Source of the DNA: an uncultured Eubacterium sp.
GTDB taxonomy: Bacteria; Bacillota_A; Clostridia; Lachnospirales; Lachnospiraceae
Direction of reading: 5' to 3'
NCBI GenBank assembly: GCA_948759685.1
Contig: CAQBGY010000252.1
Coordinates: 1 to 5,377, forward strand
DNA: 5,377 bases
This document shows positions 1 to 4,489 of the stretch, piece by piece. The notes under the pieces were generated by a model, which was not told the origin of the DNA, did not search any database, and saw only the letters and a list, made by a program, of their open reading frames with translations. Every line of letters starts with the position of its first letter. Positions within the stretch are counted from its first letter, which is position 1. The translations under genes and the position numbers were made by a program.

Positions 1-52
1 ATTAATGTAGCAAACTATTGCTATTCTGTTGAAATGATAGATACAGAAGAAA
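1..52 (+). repeat. 52-bp direct repeat, copy A, upstream of first NVEALA gene
   Basis: This block is identical, base for base, to 2313-2364, and both copies end exactly 30 bases before the ATG of an NVEALA gene. Similarity continues weakly for a few bases (a shared GAAAGT with a one-base shift) and then fades. By eye it contains two abutting short inverted repeats: TAGCAA/TTGCTA at 8-23 with a 4-base loop, and TTCTGT/ACAGAA at 24-48 with a 13-base loop. The fixed spacing and the paired hairpins favour a 5' leader or cassette-boundary element. The block is also open in one reading frame, so it could be a duplicated coding tail. The window starts at its first base, so the repeat may extend further left. 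Confidence 0.9.
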
Positions 53-69
53 AAGAAAGTATTAATTAG
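1..69 (+). pseudogene. Possible 3' end of a preceding NVEALA-type peptide gene
   Basis: Frame 1 is open from the first base to a TAG at 67-69 and would encode a 22-residue tail containing ANYCYSVEMIDTEE. A short cysteine-containing tail ending just before an NVEALA gene would fit a tandem peptide array. The second copy of the underlying repeat is open in the same frame to a TGA at 2391-2393, but a TAA at 2307-2309 cuts it off upstream, so there it cannot be an intact gene. Twenty-odd open codons are weak evidence, and the DNA may be a non-coding leader instead. The upstream part lies outside the window, so it cannot be told whether this would be a live gene or a remnant. Confidence 0.25.
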
Positions 70-82
70 AAAAGATTCAAAG

Positions 83-337
83 ATGAAAAAGAAAATAATG
101 GGGCTTATAGCTATTGTTGCTATTGCTACTATTGCAGGATATAATGTATGTGCTTCACAAAACAATATGAAGTTATCGGATTTGACTTTGTCTAACATGG
201 ATGCATTGGCATTTCCTGAAATTGGCACAGGTTTTTATCATAGATATACATATCAATGTCCTATTCCTGTAGAGTATAAAACTGCGGTATCATGTACCAG
301 TGGAGGACATGATGAATGTTATCCTAGTGATTGTTAA
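83..337 (+). CDS. NVEALA family secreted peptide (NMDALA variant)
   Basis: This 84-residue protein fits the NVEALA family of Bacteroidales short exported peptides, whose biological role is not settled. It has a basic start (MKKK), a hydrophobic segment at about residues 5-20, a linker ending in LSDLTLSN, and the family motif at residues 38-43 in the variant form NMDALA. The tail at 44-84 has four cysteines (C59, C71, C79, C84), and one more, C23, lies before the motif. The motif sits at exactly the same residues as in the second peptide gene (2395-2643), while the tails share no obvious sequence. This suggests a conserved leader and a variable mature part. The ATG is 30 bases after the 52-bp repeat, with no strong Shine-Dalgarno site, which is normal in this group. 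A 38-base palindrome follows the stop and a propeller lipoprotein gene comes next. Family assignment is by motif recognition only. Confidence 0.88.
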   Translation: MKKKIMGLIAIVAIATIAGYNVCASQNNMKLSDLTLSNMDALAFPEIGTGFYHRYTYQCPIPVEYKTAVSCTSGGHDECYPSDC

Positions 338-346
338 AATATAAAA

Positions 347-384
347 ATAAGGAATTAACAATTATATAATTGTTAATTCCTTAT
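347..384 (+). terminator. Perfect 38-bp palindrome after first NVEALA gene; hairpin, possible attenuator
   Basis: The sequence is a perfect inverted repeat centred between bases 365 and 366, with arms of 19 bases. As RNA it would form about 17 base pairs closed by a tetraloop. It starts 9 bases after the TAA of the peptide gene and ends 15 bases before the next gene's ATG at 400. The stem is AT-rich and no clean U-tract follows, so it is not a classic intrinsic terminator. It could instead act as a partial terminator or an mRNA 3'-end protector that keeps peptide mRNA more abundant than the downstream lipoprotein mRNA. A protein-binding operator is also possible. Confidence 0.6.
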
Positions 385-399
385 ATAAATAAATGTATT

Positions 400-1473
400 A
401 TGAAAACTAATCTGTTAATTATTTGTCTTTTTGTCATAATTTCTTGTAATTCCCATAAAACGGAAGTTCAAACAGGTGTAACAGTATTGAATGTGGAAAA
501 TCTACAATTTAAAGATTGGGCTTCAATCATTCAAGTAGATTCTGTTATTCAGTTGGGTATCAATGAAGATTCTTTATTGTCCATAGCACAGAAGTGCGTG
601 TTGGCAAACGACCGTATCATTTTTTGGGATTACAAATTGAAGTCTGTGTATGTATATAATCGACAAGGTGTTTTTTTATTTACTGTAGGAAAGTTAGGAG
701 GTGCTGAGAATGAATGTGTTGAATTGCGTGATGTAACGATTAGTCCAGATCAACAATCAATAGAATTATTGGATGCAACGGGGATTCTTGTATTTAGTAT
801 GCAAGACGGGCATTTTATAGAAAAGAAAAATATTGATGGTATAAAGATGCTTGGATGTCATCGCTTTTCGCATACATCGGAGGATAGTTATCTTCTTTTC
901 TCGGATATGGAGGATTATTCCATTTATAAATTCACCAACGGTGAATTAGAGGGTTTGAGAAAGCGGAATGGAATCCAATTGGTTTCAGAACGGTTTTATC
1001 ATTATGACGGTCATTGCATGGTGTTGCCAGACTACGGTAATTATGTAGTTGATATCTATCGTGACGGGACACTTATGCCAAAATATCATATCGATTTTGG
1101 AAATCAAGCATTGCCGGAAGATAAATTACCCCAAACATGGAAGCAGTTTGATAAACTGGAGCATACAGATGACTATTTTAAATCCATTGTGAGTGTCATT
1201 GAAGACGATGGATTCTTGTATGTACGTTCTGTTGGCCCTTCGAGGACGTATTATGACATTTATTGGGATAAGAAAACAGGAAAAATATTGTCTGGCCCGG
1301 CAGATATGCAACTTGGTATGATGACTTTTGCTTCCTGCGAAGGTTTTCTGTATGGTTTAGTATATCCTGAATATTTGTCTAAGGAGTCGCCGCTGTATCC
1401 TTATGTTCAGTCTTATGTGGAAGATGAGGATGCAAATCCTATTATTTTGAAATTTAAGTTTTATGAAAAATAG
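400..1473 (+). CDS. Six-bladed beta-propeller lipoprotein
   Basis: This 357-residue protein is probably an outer-membrane or surface lipoprotein with a six-bladed beta-propeller (NHL/TolB-like) fold. Such proteins often sit beside NVEALA peptides in Bacteroides; their ligand is unknown. The signal peptide runs through LLIICLFVIIS to a lipobox ending at C16, followed by a polar N-S-H-K. Repeated blade-like strands follow, for example VYVYNRQGVFLFTVGKLGG, then an ordered series of hydrophobic and Asp/Gly turns, ending in ILKFKFYEK. The same frame is open from a TTG at 370, but that start lies inside the palindrome and would add ten residues before the signal peptide, so the ATG at 400 is preferred. 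The 3' end overlaps the next gene by 11 bases. It is only distantly similar to the propeller at 3432-4484. Specific Pfam membership (for example the 6-bladed DUF5128 group) needs a profile search. Confidence 0.82.
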   Translation: MKTNLLIICLFVIISCNSHKTEVQTGVTVLNVENLQFKDWASIIQVDSVIQLGINEDSLLSIAQKCVLANDRIIFWDYKLKSVYVYNRQGVFLFTVGKLGGAENECVELRDVTISPDQQSIELLDATGILVFSMQDGHFIEKKNIDGIKMLGCHRFSHTSEDSYLLFSDMEDYSIYKFTNGELEGLRKRNGIQLVSERFYHYDGHCMVLPDYGNYVVDIYRDGTLMPKYHIDFGNQALPEDKLPQTWKQFDKLEHTDDYFKSIVSVIEDDGFLYVRSVGPSRTYYDIYWDKKTGKILSGPADMQLGMMTFASCEGFLYGLVYPEYLSKESPLYPYVQSYVEDEDANPIILKFKFYEK

Positions 1474-2038
1474 ACTGTTGTTGCTAAGCAGTAGCATTCT
1501 GTTGTTATTGTGCTTTTCATGTAAACAATCGGAACAACAAAAAAAGGTTGCTTCTATATTAACAGAATGGGTGGATAGAGTTGTCGTTTTACCAGATACT
1601 GTATATATACCTAAAGAAGGAATCGTGAAAAAGGCAGATTATGAATGCTGCGATTATAAAATACTGAATTATGTAGATTCTATAGGTTGCCTTAGTTGTG
1701 ATTTGAAACTAACGGAATGGAATGCATTATATAAAAGGTTGCAGGACAAAGGAATGTCTGTTATGCCAGTATTTATCTTTGGTTTCTCTAATAATAAGAA
1801 ATTTAAGAAGGAAATATATTCATTGCTTAGGCATAATGCTATAGCTTTCCCTGTTGTAATGGATTCGTTGAGTCAAATAAACAAATTAAATAATTTCCCA
1901 GACGACCGTCGTTTTCAAACATTTTTGTTAGATAAGGAAAATAAAGTTGTTGTCATAGGAAATCCAATTTATAATCCTTATATAGAAGATTTGTATTTTG
2001 ATATAGCTACCAATAAGACTATTTCTCATAGAAATTGA
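1463..2038 (+). CDS. Thioredoxin-like lipoprotein lacking its DUF1573 domain
   Basis: This 191-residue exported protein has a long hydrophobic signal (LLLLSSSILLLLCFS) and a probable lipid-attachment cysteine at C20. A thioredoxin-like domain spans about residues 30-180, with a redox-type CxxC motif (GCLSC, C76 and C79) after the strand ILNYVDS. Two adjacent cysteines, C62 and C63, precede it. It is a clear paralogue of residues 1-180 of the protein at 4490-5356: both have YVDS-x-GCxSC, LLDKENKV and GNPI-NP at matching places. The paralogue continues for about 108 more residues as DUF1573, whereas this protein stops after residue 191 with no counterpart of that domain. Its TGA lies inside an out-of-frame NVEALA remnant (2034-2132), so the end looks truncated by a deletion. 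The shortened protein could still work as a stand-alone thioredoxin-like lipoprotein. The start overlaps the propeller gene by 11 bases, suggesting coupled translation. Confidence 0.8.
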   Translation: MKNRLLLLSSSILLLLCFSCKQSEQQKKVASILTEWVDRVVVLPDTVYIPKEGIVKKADYECCDYKILNYVDSIGCLSCDLKLTEWNALYKRLQDKGMSVMPVFIFGFSNNKKFKKEIYSLLRHNAIAFPVVMDSLSQINKLNNFPDDRRFQTFLLDKENKVVVIGNPIYNPYIEDLYFDIATNKTISHRN

Positions 2039-2132
2039 GGCATTGACTGCGGATGAAGAAGCTACAGGAGGAATGATTTATTGTTGGGGGATTGGCGGTG
2101 TGGATTGTCCTTTTGTAGAGCGTAAAGTTTAA
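2034..2132 (+). pseudogene. NVEALA gene remnant: motif plus variable tail only
   Basis: Read from 2034 in the frame of ATT GAG GCA, this stretch encodes IEALTADEE, then GGMIYCWG and DCPFVERKV before a TAA at 2130-2132. IEALTA matches the NVEALA motif (N-I/V-E-A-L-A), and an acidic/glycine stretch followed by a YCWG...DCP tail is the kind of cysteine-containing mature region seen in this family. The leader is missing: upstream the frame meets a TAG at 2004-2006, and there is no start codon or hydrophobic segment. The remnant runs directly out of the thioredoxin-like gene, whose TGA at 2036-2038 is made from the last base pair of ATT plus GA of GAG. The join lies at about 2020-2034. The open part of the frame formally begins at 2007. 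Confidence 0.72.
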
Positions 2133-2139
2133 TATGTAA

Positions 2140-2159
2140 TTGAAGGTTACAACCTTTGA
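2140..2159 (+). terminator. Small hairpin after NVEALA remnant
   Basis: AAGGTT and AACCTT flank two bases at 2143-2156. With wobble pairs the RNA stem is about 8 pairs (2140-2147 with 2152-2159) and a 4-base loop. It begins 7 bases after the stop of the remnant, the same relative place as the larger hairpins after the two intact peptide genes. The stem is weak and only a mixed T-rich stretch follows, so a true terminator is uncertain. Confidence 0.3.
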
Positions 2160-2200
2160 ATTTGTCTTGAATTTTGTACGTGAGAATGAATTCTGGTTAA

Positions 2201-2317
2201 AAAAAGGAGCATGATGATGAGTATTGTTGGTCTTGGTGGATCTACATTTCATCTGCTCCTTTAACCCCTAAAAAGAAAGGAGGTTATTCTGCTACAAACA
2301 TAAGAATAAAAAATTAA
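2201..2317 (+). pseudogene. Possible second peptide-gene tail remnant
   Basis: Between a TAA at 2198-2200 and a TAA at 2315-2317 one frame is open for 38 codons. It would encode KKEHDDEYCWSWW, then a lysine/glycine-rich end including PKKKGGYSA. The acidic run followed by YCW resembles the start of the mature part in the neighbouring remnant (GGMIYCWG). There is no start codon in a suitable place, no leader and no NVEALA motif. It is in a different frame from the remnant ending at 2132, so the two are not one broken gene unless an indel intervened. The reading is tentative, and the same bases also form an inverted repeat. Confidence 0.33.
2203..2262 (-). terminator. 14-bp imperfect inverted repeat, terminator-shaped on the minus strand
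   Basis: AAAGGAGCA at 2203-2211 pairs with TGCTCCTTT at 2254-2262. After a one-base bulge (2212), GATGA at 2213-2217 pairs with TCATC at 2249-2253. This gives 14 pairs around a 31-base loop. On the minus strand the right-hand arm continues into an unbroken run of T (the complement of the A run at 2199-2205), the shape of an intrinsic terminator with an unusually large loop. No minus-strand gene feeding into it was recognised. On the plus strand there is no U-tract. Confidence 0.35.
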
Positions 2318-2364
2318 TGTAGCAAACTATTGCTATTCTGTTGAAATGATAGATACAGAAGAAA
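2313..2364 (+). repeat. 52-bp direct repeat, copy B, upstream of second NVEALA gene
   Basis: This is an exact copy of bases 1-52, again ending 30 bases before an NVEALA start codon (ATG at 2395). It begins inside the stop region of the possible tail remnant ending at 2317, so the left boundary is sharp and unrelated sequence lies upstream. The paired inverted repeats are at 2320-2335 and 2336-2360. Zero changes over 52 bases contrasts with the marked divergence of the genes that follow. That implies recent copying or gene conversion, or selection on the element itself, for example as a leader RNA or promoter region. Confidence 0.9.
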
Positions 2365-2394
2365 TGAAAGTTTTTACTAATATAAAATATTGAT

Positions 2395-2643
2395 ATGAGA
2401 AAGAAATTTTTAGGTATAGTAGTTGTAGTTATAATTGTAATAGCTGCGGGTTATAATATTTACATGTCAAAGAGTGGAATGAATCTATCTAATTTGGTTC
2501 TTAATAATGTAGAGGCTTTAGCTGATTATGGTGAAACAACCCCTTACGATTGTTATATGGGACATTGTTGTTATGACCCTGCATATGATTGCTTTGGAAA
2601 CTCTGACAGATGGCATTATTGCCCAAATATGAGAAGCTATTGA
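2395..2643 (+). CDS. NVEALA family secreted peptide (canonical motif)
   Basis: This 82-residue peptide precursor has a basic start (MRKK), a strongly hydrophobic segment at about residues 5-20, a linker ending in LSNLVLN, and the exact family motif NVEALA at residues 38-43. The tail at 44-82 is rich in aromatic residues and cysteines (C53, C58, C59, C66, C76). The leader matches the peptide at 83-337 in layout: both have AGYN at 18-21 and the LS-L-L-N run before the motif. The tails are unrelated in sequence. Family members are exported, and the motif is often viewed as the end of a leader, but no cleavage site or function can be proved from sequence. The ATG directly follows the repeat-plus-30-base leader and a TGA at 2391-2393. 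A large hairpin follows the stop. Confidence 0.92.
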   Translation: MRKKFLGIVVVVIIVIAAGYNIYMSKSGMNLSNLVLNNVEALADYGETTPYDCYMGHCCYDPAYDCFGNSDRWHYCPNMRSY

Positions 2644-2648
2644 TGTTA

Positions 2649-2721
2649 AGATTATGTCAGAAGTCCTATATTTAATAGTGCTCATATATGAGATTTTAAT
2701 GTGGAACTTTTGGCATAATCT
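2649..2721 (+). terminator. Large structured hairpin after second NVEALA gene
   Basis: Bases 2649-2666 pair with 2703-2721 in an 18-pair stem with two G-U wobbles and one bulged A (2705). The loop contains a perfect 12-base palindrome, CTCATATATGAG (2681-2692), which could form a small inner hairpin. It begins 6 bases after the peptide stop and ends 13 bases before the next ATG at 2735. No U-tract follows. G-U pairs sit where the two arms differ, so the feature is more persuasive as folded RNA than as a DNA operator. A role in partial termination or mRNA stability, matching the palindrome after the first peptide gene, is inferred. Confidence 0.6.
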
Positions 2722-2734
2722 ATAATTTATATTA

Positions 2735-3445
2735 ATGATGAAGCTAGTTGTTGTAATAATCCTTCTATTAAGTGCGGTTAAACTTAATGCTCAAAATCTA
2801 GATCAGATTGTAGAAGAGTATATACGTAAAAATAATGTAGTTACAGTCTCTGAGAAAGATACAACTTATTATAAAACAGGAAAACCTTATATGAAAAAGT
2901 ATTCTTCAGGGGTAAAAAGTCTTTCTGTTCCTAAAGGTGCCATTCCAATTCCAATGCCCACAGGTACTAATGACGTAAGAGGAAAATTCTATTCTTCTTA
3001 TGTTACTAATAATGTATGTCTGACACTTTATCTTGTACAGTTAGTTAATGGGAAAGAAGTCGTTACAGCAATTAATGGTGGGGAAATAGTAAAAAATAAT
3101 AGAGCTCGGGTTGATGTGTTGTTAGATTATAAAGAGTTTCAGAAAGCTACTATTTATTGCTATTTTATGAATGGAGTAGTGTTTGGTACTCCTTTTGCTA
3201 TGTCAAAACAATGCGATGTTAAAATCTGTAACTATACAAAAGGGGATTTAATTTTAGATAAAGATATACCAGCATTATTGATATATGAAGAGGAGAAAGG
3301 CTCCATAAAAAGAGAAAAACTAATTGAGAAAATGAGAAACGGTCAGTTCTTGTTTTTGGATAAACAGAAATATGAGGATATTTATAAACAATTAGGCGAT
3401 TATTGTATCATCTATTATAGACTAACAAAAAATGGAGAGAAATAA
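2735..3445 (+). CDS. Exported protein of unknown function (236 residues)
   Basis: I do not recognise the family. A signal peptide is clear: hydrophobic LVVVIILLLSAV at about 4-15, with a likely signal peptidase I site after L-N-A at residue 19, leaving Q20 or N21 near the mature start. There is no lipobox cysteine, so the product is probably periplasmic or secreted. The mature part has a short helical start (LDQIVEEYIRKN), a Pro/Gly stretch at 66-79 (VPKGAIPIPMPTGT), alternating hydrophobic strands at about 88-160 suggesting a beta-rich core, and a charged, probably helical C-terminal part. Five cysteines are spread through it (C95, C142, C160, C165, C224). Two ATG codons stand side by side (2735 and 2738), and either could be the start. 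The 3' end overlaps the propeller gene by 14 bases, which ties it to cassette 2. Cassette 1 has no counterpart. Confidence 0.75.
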   Translation: MMKLVVVIILLLSAVKLNAQNLDQIVEEYIRKNNVVTVSEKDTTYYKTGKPYMKKYSSGVKSLSVPKGAIPIPMPTGTNDVRGKFYSSYVTNNVCLTLYLVQLVNGKEVVTAINGGEIVKNNRARVDVLLDYKEFQKATIYCYFMNGVVFGTPFAMSKQCDVKICNYTKGDLILDKDIPALLIYEEEKGSIKREKLIEKMRNGQFLFLDKQKYEDIYKQLGDYCIIYYRLTKNGEK

Positions 3446-4484
3446 TAAAGGTATATGTATATTGATGTCTGTATTCTTAGTGCTTCTAAGCTCATGTCAA
3501 GGTAATGAGAAATATTCAGATGCAGAATGTGTTTCATTTTCTGATTTTGGAGAAGTTATTTATTTGAAAGGGGATAGCGTTGCTTTTGATGATATTTTAT
3601 TGAAACCAGTTAAAATACATCTAGTTGACTCTTTCTTAATTATGAAAAATCGGGATACTGAATATGCTTATTATATATTTAATATTTTAACTAAGAAGAA
3701 GATAGGAGAACGTGTCTCTTTTGGTATTGGACCTAATGAGATGATTGATCCTCGTTTTATTCCTTCAACAGACAATAATGTTTGGATATTTGATAAGAAT
3801 AGGAAAATACTGAATATTTGTGATCGTCAAAAGTTTTTAAAAGAGGAAAATTTGGAAATAAATAACACCATCGAGTTTGAAGATTTTTGTGATAATATAG
3901 TCTTTATTCCTTCTAAAGGTTTCATAGCTTCAGTTTTTAATTTGAACAATAAGAGATTTGGATTATTTAATTTGGAGGGGGATACAATCTGTTATAAAGG
4001 TGAATATCCTACTCTTTCCAGTTTGCAAACGAATATTGAACAGGTAGAAGGATTTATAAATGAATTTACAGCTAATGTAGAGGAAAATAGAGTTTTTGTT
4101 TCATATAAAAGGACGGATTTAATTGAATGTTATGATACTGATATGAATCTTATAAAAAGGATCCATGGACCTGAACATTTCTTTCCTGAAGTTCATCAAG
4201 TCGGTGATCGAATAAAAACGAATAAAGGGACTGAGAGAGATGCTTATTCGTTTCCATTATCAGTAGGAAAGAAAGTATTTGTTCTTTATTCAGGGAAAGT
4301 CTTTAATCCAAGAAATCATGATTATTTGAAAGATAAAATTCTTGTTTTTGATTGGAACGGAAATCCACAGCAATATTATCAATTGGATATTCCTATTTTT
4401 GATTTTGCTGTAGATGAAAAGTCCAGAATAATTTATGGATTAACAGATAAGCCAGAGAGTCATATTATACAATTTAAATTTTAA
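3432..4484 (+). CDS. TolB-like beta-propeller lipoprotein
   Basis: This 350-residue lipoprotein has a signal peptide (ICILMSVFLVLLSS) and lipobox L-S-S-C with the lipid cysteine at C22. The rest fits the Bacteroidales six-bladed TolB-like propeller lipoproteins (BF3164-like). A sheet-rich start is followed by the typical SFGIGPNEMIDP turn at about 95-106 (compare G-x-GPxE in relatives), then NVWIFDKNRKILNICD, later blade strands such as ILVFDWNGNPQQYYQLD, and the end HIIQFKF. It probably sits on the outer membrane or cell surface; its ligand is unknown. The start at 3432 overlaps the preceding gene by 14 bases. The later Met at residue 12 would lose the basic n-region (ERNNK), so 3432 is preferred. 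It occupies the same cassette position as the propeller at 400-1473, but the two are only remotely alike. The next gene starts 5 bases after its stop. Confidence 0.82.
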   Translation: MERNNKGICILMSVFLVLLSSCQGNEKYSDAECVSFSDFGEVIYLKGDSVAFDDILLKPVKIHLVDSFLIMKNRDTEYAYYIFNILTKKKIGERVSFGIGPNEMIDPRFIPSTDNNVWIFDKNRKILNICDRQKFLKEENLEINNTIEFEDFCDNIVFIPSKGFIASVFNLNNKRFGLFNLEGDTICYKGEYPTLSSLQTNIEQVEGFINEFTANVEENRVFVSYKRTDLIECYDTDMNLIKRIHGPEHFFPEVHQVGDRIKTNKGTERDAYSFPLSVGKKVFVLYSGKVFNPRNHDYLKDKILVFDWNGNPQQYYQLDIPIFDFAVDEKSRIIYGLTDKPESHIIQFKF

Positions 4485-4489
4485 TATTT

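Larger units (their letters stand above)
2039..2394 (+). other. 356-bp gap between cassettes: remnants and repeat, no intact gene
   Basis: No credible complete gene lies here on either strand. From left to right the gap holds most of the NVEALA remnant (to 2132), a small hairpin at 2140-2159, a large inverted repeat at 2203-2262 overlapping a possible second peptide tail (2201-2317), the second copy of the 52-bp repeat (2313-2364), and a 30-base AT-rich leader before the ATG at 2395. An AAAGGAGG at 2276-2283 looks like a ribosome site but has no start codon at a suitable distance. I found no convincing TTTG/TAnnTTTG promoter, although cassette 2 would be expected to start transcription in or near this gap. 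Confidence 0.7.

Noticed and set aside
370..399. TTG start giving ten extra residues before the first propeller lipoprotein
   Set aside because: The extra residues lie partly in the 38-base palindrome and precede a complete lipoprotein signal beginning with MKTN at 400.
1126..1311. Minus-strand open frame of 61 codons
   Set aside because: It lies wholly inside the propeller gene, has no family features, and is a shadow frame.
2155..2184. TTTG ... TACGTGAG as a Bacteroides promoter
   Set aside because: The -7 box matches the TAnnTTTG consensus at too few positions, and TTTG is common in this AT-rich stretch.
2019..2252. Minus-strand open frame of 77 codons across the inter-cassette gap
   Set aside because: It is composed of low-complexity Asn/Thr/His-rich sequence, overlaps the end of the thioredoxin-like gene and the NVEALA remnant, and has no recognisable start signal or domain.
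2211..2264. Short plus-strand frame starting with three ATG codons after AAAAAGGAGC
   Set aside because: It would encode only 17 residues, and the purine-rich site is one base from the first ATG, too close to act as a ribosome site. The bases are better explained by the inverted repeat.
2276..2283. AAAGGAGG resembling a strong Shine-Dalgarno site
   Set aside because: No start codon at a workable distance; the next ATG (2317) is followed at once by TAG.
1..2364. Insertion sequence or integron-like element bounded by the 52-bp repeats
   Set aside because: No transposase or integrase gene, terminal inverted repeats or target duplications are visible; the repeat is better read as a cassette leader or boundary.
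2709..2730. TTTG ... TAATTTAT as a promoter for the 236-residue protein
   Set aside because: The spacing between the boxes is about 10 bases, far short of the usual 19-21, and the -7 box lacks the final TG.
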